DNA of 48,773 nt from assembly GCF_035712445.1 (NCBI RefSeq), contig NZ_DASTAT010000047.1, positions 1 to 48,773 of the forward strand. Direction: 5' to 3'. Below the pieces are notes generated by a model that saw only the letters and a program-made list of their open reading frames with translations, was not told the DNA's origin and searched no databases. Shown here one piece after another: positions 1 to 7,893 of this stretch (positions are counted from its first letter, which is position 1; each line of letters begins with the position of its first letter). The DNA comes from Oligoflexus sp. Its GTDB lineage: Bacteria > Bdellovibrionota_B > Oligoflexia > Oligoflexales > Oligoflexaceae. The translations under genes and the position numbers were made by a program.

Positions 1-419
1 AGGCGATTGAAATTCCAATCGTGACCCACGACGGTTCCTTGATTCTGCATGGCCAGGGCGATCTGCATCGTCTTGTTGCCAGGCGCGGCGCAGAGATCGA
101 GGATTCTTTCCCCCGGCTGAGGATCCAGCAGGAGGGGAGGAATCATCGAGACTTCTTCCTGAAGATGGTAGAAGCCTGCAAGGTACTCTGGTTCTTTGCC
201 CGGTTTCCAATCCTCGGGCACGCGAAAGGCATCCGGGCGCCATGCCAGGGGCGTGATATCGTCTGCCGGCCAGGGCATAAGTTCCAAGAGAGCCGCCGAG
301 GAAATCGCGCGGGTGTTGACCCAAAAAGTTGTCGGCAAAGGTTTGTCAAGACTCGCGACAAACGCGGGCCAGTCGGGACAGATCTCACGATAACGCTGGA
401 ATTGTGGGCTGACGGACAC
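1..419 (-). CDS. NOL1/NOP2/Sun-family RNA m5C methyltransferase, N-terminal part (cut by window edge)
   Basis: Reading the minus strand from a GTG at 419 gives an open frame that runs off the window start, about 139 residues. An AGGAG box sits 5 bases before the GTG, which decides the start. The family's hallmark SAM-binding motif I (Leu-Asp-Leu-Cys-Ala-Ala-Pro-Gly-Asn-Lys-Thr) lies near residue 115, preceded by the typical His-Leu-Gln-Glu-Glu-Val-Ser-Met segment, and a Phe-Trp-Val-Asn-Thr stretch matches the N-terminal fold. Such enzymes (RsmB, RsmF, Trm4 relatives) methylate C5 of cytosine in rRNA or tRNA, using SAM and a catalytic cysteine that here lies outside the window. Which RNA is modified cannot be told from this fragment. 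The gene diverges from the AIM24-family gene. Confidence 0.85.
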   Translation of the reverse strand, partial: MSVSPQFQRYREICPDWPAFVASLDKPLPTTFWVNTRAISSAALLELMPWPADDITPLAWRPDAFRVPEDWKPGKEPEYLAGFYHLQEEVSMIPPLLLDPQPGERILDLCAAPGNKTMQIALAMQNQGTVVGHDWNFNR

Positions 420-598
420 GGAAACTCCTGGGCATGGGGACGGCTGAGATTAGGGAGCTTCAGTCCCGAGGGCAAGGAGTTTCCCTCCTGGGTTTGCAAC
501 CTTGCCGAAAACCCGCAGCCTTCCGACATCTTGCATCCTTGCCGAAATCTCATGATAGTTACGATAGACCCACAGTTGATTTCTTATAGGAGCCAAGC

Positions 599-1390
599 AT
601 GTCACGTACCTCGCACGAAGTTGACTATGAAATTCTGGGGCACTCGCTTCAGGTGGTGGAAATCGAACTGGATCCAGGCGAAACAGTGATTGCCGAAGCC
701 GGTGCCATGAATTACATGGAAGACGGCATCGCGTTCGAAACCCGCATGGGTGACGGCAGTGAAGCGGGTGGTTTCCTTGGCAAATTATTCGGAGCCGGCA
801 AGCGCCTTCTGACCGGCGAATCCTTATTTCTGACGCACTTTACCAATCGTGGCATGGGCAAGAAGCGCGTGGCCTTTTCCTCGCCTTTCCCTGGGCAGAT
901 AGTGCCCGTGGATCTTGGCGAAGGACGTCGCGCCATTATGTGTCAGAAGGATTCCTTCCTCTGCGCGGCCTACGGAACCAAAGTTTCGATGGCGTTCAAC
1001 CGGAAACTTGGTGCCGGATTTTTTGGCGGTGAGGGTTTCATCATGCAGAAGATGGAGGGCGATGGCCGCGTCTTCATGCATGCGGGCGGTCATGTGGTGC
1101 GAAAGCAGCTCAACAATGAGGTCATTCGCATTGATACCGGCTGTATTGTGGCCTTTGAAGAGGGCATTGATTTTGATATCGAGCGGGCCGGTAATCTTCG
1201 CTCCATGTTCTTCGGCGGCGAGGGGCTGTTCCTGGCCACGCTGCGGGGTACAGGTGCGGTCTGGATTCAGAGTCTGCCCCTTTCCCGACTGGCGGATCGC
1301 ATCATTGCCAGCGCCCCATCCATCGGCGGCGCGGCCCGTGGCGAAGGCTCTGTGCTCGGAGGCCTGGGCCGCATCCTGGACGGGGACTGA
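599..1390 (+). CDS. AIM24 / TIGR00266 family protein
   Basis: This 263-residue protein starts at ATG 599 with an AGGAG box 6 bases upstream. It has the glycine-rich beta-repeat character of the AIM24 (DUF124, TIGR00266) family, seen in segments such as Ala-Glu-Ala-Gly-Ala-Met-Asn-Tyr-Met near residue 33 and repeated Phe-Phe-Gly-Gly-Glu-Gly motifs near 140 and 205. Length is normal for the family. The yeast member is mitochondrial and bacterial members are widespread but biochemically undefined, so no reaction is assigned. There is no signal peptide, so it is probably cytoplasmic. It is a single gene followed by an A/T-flanked imperfect hairpin and then the tRNA-Ala gene. Confidence 0.85.
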   Translation: MSRTSHEVDYEILGHSLQVVEIELDPGETVIAEAGAMNYMEDGIAFETRMGDGSEAGGFLGKLFGAGKRLLTGESLFLTHFTNRGMGKKRVAFSSPFPGQIVPVDLGEGRRAIMCQKDSFLCAAYGTKVSMAFNRKLGAGFFGGEGFIMQKMEGDGRVFMHAGGHVVRKQLNNEVIRIDTGCIVAFEEGIDFDIERAGNLRSMFFGGEGLFLATLRGTGAVWIQSLPLSRLADRIIASAPSIGGAARGEGSVLGGLGRILDGD

Positions 1391-1462
1391 GATTTTTCTT
1401 TTCCGCGCGGAAAAAAATCTTGCAGGCTGAAAAGAATTCAGGCAATTATACAACTCCTCTGA

Positions 1463-1538
1463 GGGGGTTTAGCTCAGTTGGCAGAGCGCTAGATTTGCAT
1501 TCTAGAGGTCAGCGGTTCGACCCCGCTAACCTCCACCA
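1463..1538 (+). tRNA. tRNA-Ala (anticodon UGC)
   Basis: The 76-nt cloverleaf is complete. The acceptor stem GGGGGTT pairs with AACCTCC (one G-T pair). The D arm is GCTC/GAGC, the anticodon stem CTAGA/TCTAG carries the loop TTTGCAT with anticodon TGC, the T arm is AGCGG/CCGCT with loop TTCGACC, and discriminator A precedes an encoded CCA. UGC reads alanine codons. The gene stands alone and is followed by a strong terminator. Confidence 0.97.
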
Positions 1539-1544
1539 GAGGAT

Positions 1545-1584
1545 AAAAAAGCCCGAGTCACCGTCCAGGTGCTCGGGCTTTTTT
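1545..1584. terminator. Rho-independent terminator, bidirectional
   Basis: The stem GCCCGAG (1551-1557) pairs with CTCGGGC (1572-1578) and is extended by CACC/GGTG around a short loop. Six A's lie on the left and six T's on the right, so it can stop both the tRNA transcript and the converging histidine kinase transcript, whose stop codon is at 1604. Confidence 0.9.
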
Positions 1585-1603
1585 CTATCCGCAGTTGTCT
1601 CTT

Positions 1604-3175
1604 TTAAATACTGGCCTGAAGCCTCGTCGTACCCCATTTGGCAACGCTTTCACACAGCGTTATGCTGTCAATGGGTTTGCAGAGGAAGTCATTGCATCCC
1701 GCCGCCAGGCTCGCTTCCCGCTCTTCCTTGGTGGCGTTGGCCGTCAGAGCAAGAATGGGCGAGGTATAGCCGAGAGCCCGAAGGCGCGTCGTCGCCTGAA
1801 GACCATCCAGTATCGGCATGCGATGATCCATCAGAATAATGTCGAAGTGCTGACTCGTCGCGGCACGGATCGCTTCTTCACCGTTTTCCACGACCTCGAC
1901 ATCCGCGCCTTCATAGGTCAGGATGCGTTCATAAAGCGCCTGGATATCAATGCCATCTTCCGCCAGCAGCACGCGAATGCCGCTCAGGCTCGGGGAATGT
2001 CCATCCGCCCGGGAAGGAAGCGGGGCAGAGGGTGGCAAGGCGCTTTCATGGCTGCGATTGGTGGAACCTGGATTCAGAAAAACATCAAAGCGACTGCCGC
2101 GACCTTCCTCGCTCTCGGCCAGCACGATATCGCCTCCTAGAAGGCGCGCCAGTTCCCGGGATAAGGTCAAACCGAGGCCCGTGCCTTCGTGATTTTTCGC
2201 GGAAGGCATTTTCGCCTGGCTGAACTGATCGAAAATCAAGTCACGCTGCGCCGCGGGAATTCCAATTCCGGTGTCGACGACAGACAGCTGCAGAAGGCCC
2301 GAGGGACAAAGTCCGACGATCAATTTCACCCCACCTTGATGGGTGAACTTGATGGCATTGCCCATGAGATTGATCAGAATCTGCCGAAAGCGGGTGGGGT
2401 CGGTGAAGATGACTTCCGGCACCTCGGGACTGCTGTTCAGTTCCAAAGTCAGATTTTTTTCCTTGGCTTTGCTGCGCATAATATCAAAGACGAGGCCGAT
2501 CTCATGAAAGAGGAAGACCTCGGTCGAAGCCAGTTCGAATTTTCGCGCCTCAATCTTGGAAAGATCCAGGACCTCGCCGACCAAGTCCAAAAGATGCCGG
2601 GCATTATTGCGAATGATTTCCACATAGGTGGCTTTAGGTGAATCCGGATCCACCTCCCTTTGCAGAAGATCGGCAAAGCCGATGATCGAGGAAAGAGGTG
2701 TGCGGATCTCATGGCTCAGGTTGGCAAGAAAAGAACTCTTGGTTTGGTTGGCGAGTTCGGCCTTCACCTTTTCCTGCTCATTCAGCTCCGCTCGTTTTCT
2801 TTCGGAAATGTCCTGCAAAGAGAGCAGAACCATTTCCAAACTCTCCTGGACATCTTCGCCAAGGTTATCAAGGCGGCGGGCATTCATATGAAAAGTTTTG
2901 CACGCCCCAGGAACATGGCAGGTGATCTCGTGATTCTCAAATTCCTGCTTATAAAGAAAAACAGCTTCCAATTTGTCGCGCAGAATATCGGGCTCAACAC
3001 TGAAGCTGCTGATTTCGAAGAACGATCGACCATGCATTTCCAGAGGACAGGCACAAAAAGCTTCGTAGAATGCGGGATTGGCCATCAGCACTTCAAGATT
3101 TTTGTTGAGAACCAGGAGGGGTTCTCGAACCGTATTGATGATACGTTCCGCAAAAATACGTAGTCGTCCTTGCAT
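1604..3175 (-). CDS. PAS-domain hybrid histidine kinase (HisKA, HATPase, REC)
   Basis: This 523-residue protein has an N-terminal PAS-like sensor (about 1-125) and a short coiled linker. HisKA follows with the H box (His155 in Ser-His-Glu-Ile-Arg-Thr-Pro). HATPase_c shows the N box near 268-276, G1 Asp-Thr-Gly-Ile-Gly-Ile-Pro at 301-307 and G2 Gly-Thr-Gly-Leu-Gly-Leu at 331-336. The receiver domain (400-515) has acidic Glu406/Asp407, phospho-acceptor Asp450 and Lys500. No membrane segment is seen, so it senses inside the cell. Phosphate would pass from His155 to Asp450 and then to an HPt protein that is not adjacent; the HPt protein at 18000 is one candidate. The start at 3175 follows a GAGGTGG box. 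The ligand is unknown. Confidence 0.93.
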   Translation of the reverse strand: MQGRLRIFAERIINTVREPLLVLNKNLEVLMANPAFYEAFCACPLEMHGRSFFEISSFSVEPDILRDKLEAVFLYKQEFENHEITCHVPGACKTFHMNARRLDNLGEDVQESLEMVLLSLQDISERKRAELNEQEKVKAELANQTKSSFLANLSHEIRTPLSSIIGFADLLQREVDPDSPKATYVEIIRNNARHLLDLVGEVLDLSKIEARKFELASTEVFLFHEIGLVFDIMRSKAKEKNLTLELNSSPEVPEVIFTDPTRFRQILINLMGNAIKFTHQGGVKLIVGLCPSGLLQLSVVDTGIGIPAAQRDLIFDQFSQAKMPSAKNHEGTGLGLTLSRELARLLGGDIVLAESEEGRGSRFDVFLNPGSTNRSHESALPPSAPLPSRADGHSPSLSGIRVLLAEDGIDIQALYERILTYEGADVEVVENGEEAIRAATSQHFDIILMDHRMPILDGLQATTRLRALGYTSPILALTANATKEEREASLAAGCNDFLCKPIDSITLCESVAKWGTTRLQASI

Positions 3176-3896
3176 TCTTGTCCCACCTCAGGGGGTAGCC
3201 TCGCCCGTCCATATGAGCTGACTGCGTTGCGTCCATCCGTAGTTTCATACCTCTGTTCGTGATGAAACACCAGATAATACATGATGTAAAGTCAAAGGGT
3301 CTCGTCATGAACAGAGGTACATGATCGAGGCCCTTCCAACAAAAAAATAAGGATGAAAATTCTATGCATTTTTGTTGGACATCACGATAGAAAAGAACTC
3401 TCGTGAAGAAGTGAAGTAAAGAAAAATTGCGAACAAAGGAAAGGTTTGCAAAACGTTGCCTCCAGACATCCCTTCCGTTCGAAAAACGAGAGCTGTTGAT
3501 CTGCAGGCCTTTCCCGATCTTTTCCCCCGTTTTTGCACGCGCCGCGTCCTGCGTTCGTGAAATCCAGAGGTCGATTGATCGTGACGCGTTACGCTCGTCC
3601 GGTAAAGAAAAATTAAATGACAGTGCGCGGAGAAGTCGCTGGAAATTGCAAAAACCAGAGACCTTGAACATTCGATGGAATCCGGTCTTACACGATCTTC
3701 AAGAAGTATTTTCAAAGTCTTTACATGGCGATGTCTGCTGCGTCTTTTAGCGCTGCTTTCAAATAGATCAGTTGCTCTGGTCTATGTCGCAAGTGAAACA
3801 AAATTGCGGATGAAATTATGACAGTCTCAGTTTGACATTTTGTGGCACATGGTTTAAACAGGGGCCTCGACTTTAATTCCGACCAAGAGGTTGCGT
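3176..3896. other. 720-base non-coding stretch between a divergent kinase and lipoprotein gene
   Basis: No convincing gene is visible. Short frames on both strands have no ribosome site or recognisable composition. The stretch serves as the promoter region for both flanking genes; a good -35/-10 pair lies at 3832-3860. It is unusually long for this window, so an unrecognised small RNA is possible, but I see no terminator hairpin to support one. Confidence 0.5.
3832..3860 (+). promoter_or_regulatory. Putative sigma-70 promoter of the lipoprotein gene
   Basis: A perfect -35 hexamer TTGACA (3832-3837) is followed after exactly 17 bases by TAAACA (3855-3860), 36 bases before the ATG at 3897. The -10 element is only a partial match. 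Confidence 0.5.
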
Positions 3897-4700
3897 ATGA
3901 ATACGACTTCCAAAGCCGCTAAAGTCTTGTCTCTCATGCTGTCCGTGGCTGCTTTCAGCGCCTGCGGCAAGTCCAAGAATAGCAACGATGACGATACCGA
4001 TACGCAAAAGAAAACCACGGTGGCGGTGCCTCGCAATACGGGTTCAGCCACGACCACTCCTGCCCGCCCTGCCGGGGGCAGCCAATCGGGAACCAATCCC
4101 CCTGTCAGCGCCTGCAGCTCGAATTACGAGATCCTGGGAACGGCCAATCCCTTCCTGGCTGGCGCTCCTTCAGGAACAGAATTGGATTATGGTCGCGCAC
4201 CTTTGGATGCAGCGCCTTTGAATGCGCCTGTTTCCGTCCAGGCTGATGATGTGAAATGCTTCGACGCCGGTCGTCGCCTTTACTTCCAGGTCGCCGGACG
4301 CATTGCCTACGATGCCCAGCCCGATATTTTCACTGACGCCGATGGTCAGCCTAATAACACGCCTTCGCACACCCTCGGCAGCGTTCACGGACTGTCGAAT
4401 ATCACAGCGCCGATCAATAGCCTTGTCGGGGTCTTTCTGGACAATACACCCTTCGCCTCGCGTGCGGCTGCGCCGGAAGCCTTGGATTTCAGCAGCGTGG
4501 CTTCCCGCAATTTCAAGACTCTGACACCGAAGCTGGGTCAGATCTTTTTCATCGGTGATGGCAAGGATGCCAGCGGACTGCTGCAGGCCTTTGTCGTTCC
4601 CGCAGGCACCACCCGCCTTTACCTTGCGATCATGGATCAGTACGAGTGGTCCAATAACCAGGGTCAACTTTCCGGTACCATTCAGTGGGTCAAGCCCTGA
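3897..4700 (+). CDS. Predicted lipoprotein of unknown function
   Basis: The start is set at ATG 3897 because AAGAGG at 3885-3890 is correctly spaced for it. The in-frame TTG at 3891 abuts the ribosome site and is less likely. The 267-residue protein begins with a lipoprotein signal ending in Phe-Ser-Ala-Cys near residue 23. A low-complexity Asn/Asp/Thr/Pro-rich linker (about 25-70) follows, then a folded domain with two more cysteines. No family was recognised. The linker is typical of lipoproteins that extend from a membrane. It is a single gene sharing a bidirectional terminator with radD. Confidence 0.75.
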   Translation: MNTTSKAAKVLSLMLSVAAFSACGKSKNSNDDDTDTQKKTTVAVPRNTGSATTTPARPAGGSQSGTNPPVSACSSNYEILGTANPFLAGAPSGTELDYGRAPLDAAPLNAPVSVQADDVKCFDAGRRLYFQVAGRIAYDAQPDIFTDADGQPNNTPSHTLGSVHGLSNITAPINSLVGVFLDNTPFASRAAAPEALDFSSVASRNFKTLTPKLGQIFFIGDGKDASGLLQAFVVPAGTTRLYLAIMDQYEWSNNQGQLSGTIQWVKP

Positions 4701-4717
4701 TTGATGCCGTTATCATA

Positions 4718-4747
4718 GCCCCCGGGTTTTCGCCCGGGGGCTTTTCT
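4718..4747. terminator. Rho-independent terminator between convergent genes
   Basis: GCCCCCGGG (4718-4726) pairs perfectly with CCCGGGGGC (4733-4741) and is followed by TTTT. It lies between the stop of the lipoprotein gene (4700) and that of radD (4747) and probably serves the lipoprotein transcript first. Confidence 0.85.
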
Positions 4748-6483
4748 TATTCGAAGATCTTTTCCCGAATCTCCCAGAAATACTTCTTTTTCCGCGCAAT
4801 GATGAAAAGCGGCATCCGAAAGATGTGCTGATGCTGGATCACATCATCAATCGTGGCCAAATTCCATTTGCGTTCCGGTATCCGAAGATGCAGGCGCATG
4901 AAGTTGTAGTAAAAGGCCCGCATGTCGTTTGAACTGTTGAAGGCGAAGAACTCTTTCAGATGCTCGCCATCGCAGTCGTAATAGCGAAGCTCCAGATGCG
5001 TGCCTCCTTTGCGGTCATGCTTTTTCTCGAAGACCATGGAATCAGGCCGCATGACATGCGCATCCTTCAGGGCCATGGCCTCGCGCAATTTCTTGTCATT
5101 ATCCACCAGCGTCCGTTCGCAGCTGCTGCAGACCCTGGCCGCGATATCATTCTCGGCTCCGCAGGTTTCGCAGCGTTTGAAGCGGAAGCGGAAGCTGCAG
5201 GGTACGATCTTCAGGGTCTTAGGATCCTGCTGCGCCCCACGGCATTTCCTGCCGAAGTGTTCCATCAGCGTCCCTTCATCATCCACAAGGCCCCAGAAAT
5301 CATTTTCATGCCCGCAGAGTGGGCAGGTCACCTTCACAGGCACGGACTCTTCGGAGGGTTTGTCATCATCAATGGTGGGACTGAAAATATCGTGGCCGAG
5401 TCCCGTGTAGTCGAGGACGAGGCAATCCTTTTTCCCGTCCGCAAGGCGCAGGCCCCGACCGATGATTTGCTGATAGAGGCTGACCGATTCGGTGGGACGC
5501 AGCAGAGCGATCAGATCCACGTGCGGCGCATCGAAGCCGGTCGTCAGAACGGAAACGTTGACGAGATACTTGAGCTTGCGCTCCTTGAAGTCCTGGACGA
5601 TGCGATCGCGTTCCTGGGTGGCTGTATCGCCGACGACCAGGGCCGAGGATTCCGGGGGCAGAAGCGAGAGGATCTCTTCCGCATGCCGGACGGAGGCGGT
5701 GAAAATCATGACGCCCTGTCGGTCCGCGGCCATGTCCACGATATTGGCCACGATGCCCGGTGTGACCCTTTTTTGGTCCTTCAGGATATTTTCCACCTCG
5801 TTCATGGAAAATGTGCCCTCGCGCAGACGGAGCCGGGAAAAATCATAACCCGCGACCGGGGCATCTATCTTGATCGGAGGCGTAAGAAAACCGCCCTGAA
5901 TCATGGTGCTGATGGAAAGCTCATAGATGCAGTGCTTGAAAAAGCGTTCTTCCGCTGTCCGCAGCATGCCGCGTGCATGATACTGATAGATCCAGCCGAG
6001 GCCCAGGCGGTAAGGCGTCGCGGTCAGGCCAAGGACGCAGAGCTTGGGATTGTTCGAGCGCAGACGAGTGATGACCTGCAGATATTGGGTGTCGCCATCG
6101 GTGGCCACGCGATGGCATTCGTCGATGATGAGCAGCGAAAAGCCTTCAAAAAAGGCCGCATCGGCACGCGCCACGGATTGGATGCTGCCAAATATCACCT
6201 TGCTATTTTTATCCTTGCGATTGAGTCCGGCCGAATAGATACCGGCTGCATACATATCGCCGTCAAGTCCATAGGACTCGTATTTTTGATGGTTCTGCTC
6301 GACCAGTTCCTTGACATGCGCCAGGACCAGCACGCGGCCCTTGGCAATGCGGGCCAGTTCGGCAATCACAAGGCTCTTGCCCGCACCTGTGGGCAGAACG
6401 ACCACAGCGGGTTCGCGCTCTCTTTGAAAGTGGCGGATCGCGGCATCCACCGCTTCCTGCTGATAGGGACGGAGTTTATACAT
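4747..6483 (-). CDS. radD: RadD-type (YejH) superfamily 2 DNA repair helicase
   Basis: The 578-residue protein matches the E. coli RadD plan and length (586 residues) throughout. Walker A is Pro-Thr-Gly-Ala-Gly-Lys-Ser with Lys36, the DECH box is at 121-124, and motif III Leu-Thr-Ala-Thr-Pro is at 153-157. The C-terminal helicase half contains the Thr-Thr-Gly-Phe-Asp-Ala-Pro-His segment and the Gln-Ile-Ile-Gly-Arg-Gly-Leu-Arg motif VI. Near residues 385-460 are the two CxxC pairs of the RadD zinc-binding region. In E. coli RadD acts with RecA and SSB in double-strand break repair and crossover processing. It is transcribed alone, divergent from the aldo/keto reductase, and lies about 4 kb from ku-ligD, another break-repair system. 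Confidence 0.92.
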   Translation of the reverse strand: MYKLRPYQQEAVDAAIRHFQREREPAVVVLPTGAGKSLVIAELARIAKGRVLVLAHVKELVEQNHQKYESYGLDGDMYAAGIYSAGLNRKDKNSKVIFGSIQSVARADAAFFEGFSLLIIDECHRVATDGDTQYLQVITRLRSNNPKLCVLGLTATPYRLGLGWIYQYHARGMLRTAEERFFKHCIYELSISTMIQGGFLTPPIKIDAPVAGYDFSRLRLREGTFSMNEVENILKDQKRVTPGIVANIVDMAADRQGVMIFTASVRHAEEILSLLPPESSALVVGDTATQERDRIVQDFKERKLKYLVNVSVLTTGFDAPHVDLIALLRPTESVSLYQQIIGRGLRLADGKKDCLVLDYTGLGHDIFSPTIDDDKPSEESVPVKVTCPLCGHENDFWGLVDDEGTLMEHFGRKCRGAQQDPKTLKIVPCSFRFRFKRCETCGAENDIAARVCSSCERTLVDNDKKLREAMALKDAHVMRPDSMVFEKKHDRKGGTHLELRYYDCDGEHLKEFFAFNSSNDMRAFYYNFMRLHLRIPERKWNLATIDDVIQHQHIFRMPLFIIARKKKYFWEIREKIFE

Positions 6484-6576
6484 GAGTCCTCCTTCGGGCG
6501 GATTCTAGCGGGTTTTGGTGTTTTTCTCGACAGCATTTCATGGTCATGCGAAGATCGCGGAGGGGAGGGCCAACCA

Positions 6577-7389
6577 ATGCAAATGCCCAGGATCATGTAT
6601 GGAACCGCATGGAAAAAGGATCAGACGGCACGTCTCGTGGAAAAGGCGGTGCGGTATGGATTCAGTGGAATTGATACGGCCTGTCAGCCCAAGCATTATC
6701 ACGAAGCCGGCGTCGGCGAGGCTCTCACGGCCCTTCAGGCCCAGGGCCTGCGTCGTGAGCATATCTTTTTGCAGACCAAGTTCACGCCGCTCGCCGGACA
6801 GGATCCCGAGCGCGTGCCCTATAACCCCGATGCCCCGCTCGCGGAACAGGTGGCTCAGTCGTTCGCGACTTCGCAGAAAAACCTGGGAACGGAGTATGTG
6901 GATTCTTTAGTGCTGCATTCACCGCTCTCGCGCTGGGATCAGTTCCTTAGCGTTTGGCGGGCGATGGAGGCGCTTCATGGTCGCGGAGCAGCCAAACAGC
7001 TTGGTATCAGCAACTGCTATGACCCTGTCCTGTTTCAAAGGCTCCATCAGGAAGCGCGGGTGAAGCCTTCGGTTCTGCAGAATCGGTTTTATGCGGATAC
7101 GGGATATGATAAAGAGCTGCGGGCGTTCTGTCGCGAGCGGGGCATCGTTTATCAAAGCTTTTGGACGTTGACGGCGAATCCGCAGATATTACGGAGCCGG
7201 GTTGTGCAGCAGCTGGCGCGGGCCTATCGTAAAACTGAGGCGCAAGTTTTTTTTCGCTATCTGACGCAGATCGGAATCGTGCCTCTGACTGGAACGACTT
7301 CGGATCAGCATATGCAGGAGGATTTGGCGATTTTTGATTTTGAGATTGCGGCGGATGCCCTGCCTCATATCGAGGCTTTACTGGTTTGA
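6577..7389 (+). CDS. Aldo/keto reductase
   Basis: This is a 270-residue NADPH-dependent oxidoreductase of the AKR superfamily. The start at ATG 6577 follows a GGAGGGGAGGG tract. The open frame continues far upstream across radD in antisense, but that part is not coding. The catalytic tetrad is visible as Asp33, Tyr41, Lys68 and His114 in the usual order. A Gly-Ile-Ser-Asn motif near residue 146 fits the barrel core. AKRs reduce aldehydes and ketones; the substrate here cannot be read from sequence. The intergenic space to radD (94 bases) must hold two divergent promoters. Confidence 0.88.
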   Translation: MQMPRIMYGTAWKKDQTARLVEKAVRYGFSGIDTACQPKHYHEAGVGEALTALQAQGLRREHIFLQTKFTPLAGQDPERVPYNPDAPLAEQVAQSFATSQKNLGTEYVDSLVLHSPLSRWDQFLSVWRAMEALHGRGAAKQLGISNCYDPVLFQRLHQEARVKPSVLQNRFYADTGYDKELRAFCRERGIVYQSFWTLTANPQILRSRVVQQLARAYRKTEAQVFFRYLTQIGIVPLTGTTSDQHMQEDLAIFDFEIAADALPHIEALLV

Positions 7390-7409
7390 GATGCATCAGC
7401 CGCGTTGAT

Positions 7410-7859
7410 TTATTTTACGAGGGTATTGATCACGATTTTTGCCGTTGAACCGGCTGCGACCTCTTCGGCTATGCCGACGATATCACCAGGTTGATCCTTG
7501 CCGGCGCTGCCGTCTTTGTCGAGACGGGCTTTCAGACGGATGGTCGTTGGCAGTGTAGGGGCGCCCATGACCATGACGTTGCCGTCGTTCTTGGTGGACG
7601 TCGCCTCAGGATCGACAGTCAGATCGCCTTTATAAAGAGTTCCGGAGGCATCGGCCTTCAGGTCAACTTTCATAGCGCCATAAGGCCTTGGACTCTTGGC
7701 GTCAAAGACGATCACATATAGAGTACGAATACCGGCTGCTGCGGTTAATTGTTTTCCCTCGATCGTAACTTCCACTGTTGCCAGCTTTTTAACGGCTGCC
7801 TGCAACACGGGGCTAACGCTCAAACCCAAACCCAGCATCAAACATGACAAAAGACGCAT
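7410..7859 (-). CDS. Secreted CcmI (CycH) C-terminal-like domain protein
   Basis: This 149-residue protein is read from ATG 7859, which has GAGGT 6 bases upstream; an upstream in-frame start at 7967 would overlap ligD and lacks support. Residues 1-21 form a signal peptide ending Leu-Gln-Ala-Ala. The rest resembles the periplasmic C-terminal domain of the cytochrome c maturation factor CcmI: a Thr-Leu-Tyr-Val-Ile-Val-Phe start, a Pro-Arg-Pro-Tyr-Gly segment, then Arg-Leu-Asp-Lys-Asp-Gly-Ser-Ala-Gly and Gln-Pro-Gly-Asp-Ile. In CcmI this domain holds apocytochrome c. Here it stands alone without the TPR half, so that role is inference. It lies 34 bases after ligD on the same strand. Confidence 0.65.
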   Translation of the reverse strand: MRLLSCLMLGLGLSVSPVLQAAVKKLATVEVTIEGKQLTAAAGIRTLYVIVFDAKSPRPYGAMKVDLKADASGTLYKGDLTVDPEATSTKNDGNVMVMGAPTLPTTIRLKARLDKDGSAGKDQPGDIVGIAEEVAAGSTAKIVINTLVK

Positions 7860-7893
7860 GAACACCTCGTAAGAATAATGAGAAGCTGAGATG

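Noticed and set aside
1391..1421. A/T-flanked hairpin around CCGCGCGG after the AIM24-family gene
   Set aside because: The pairing is imperfect and no T tract follows on the plus strand, so I did not call a terminator.
3093..3671. 192-codon minus-strand frame upstream of the PAS kinase
   Set aside because: It overlaps the kinase start in another frame and has no ribosome site or family pattern.
4960..6540. A very long plus-strand open frame antisense to radD, continuous with the aldo/keto reductase
   Set aside because: Homology to aldo/keto reductases begins only at ATG 6577, which has a strong ribosome site; the rest mirrors radD codon bias and has no family likeness.
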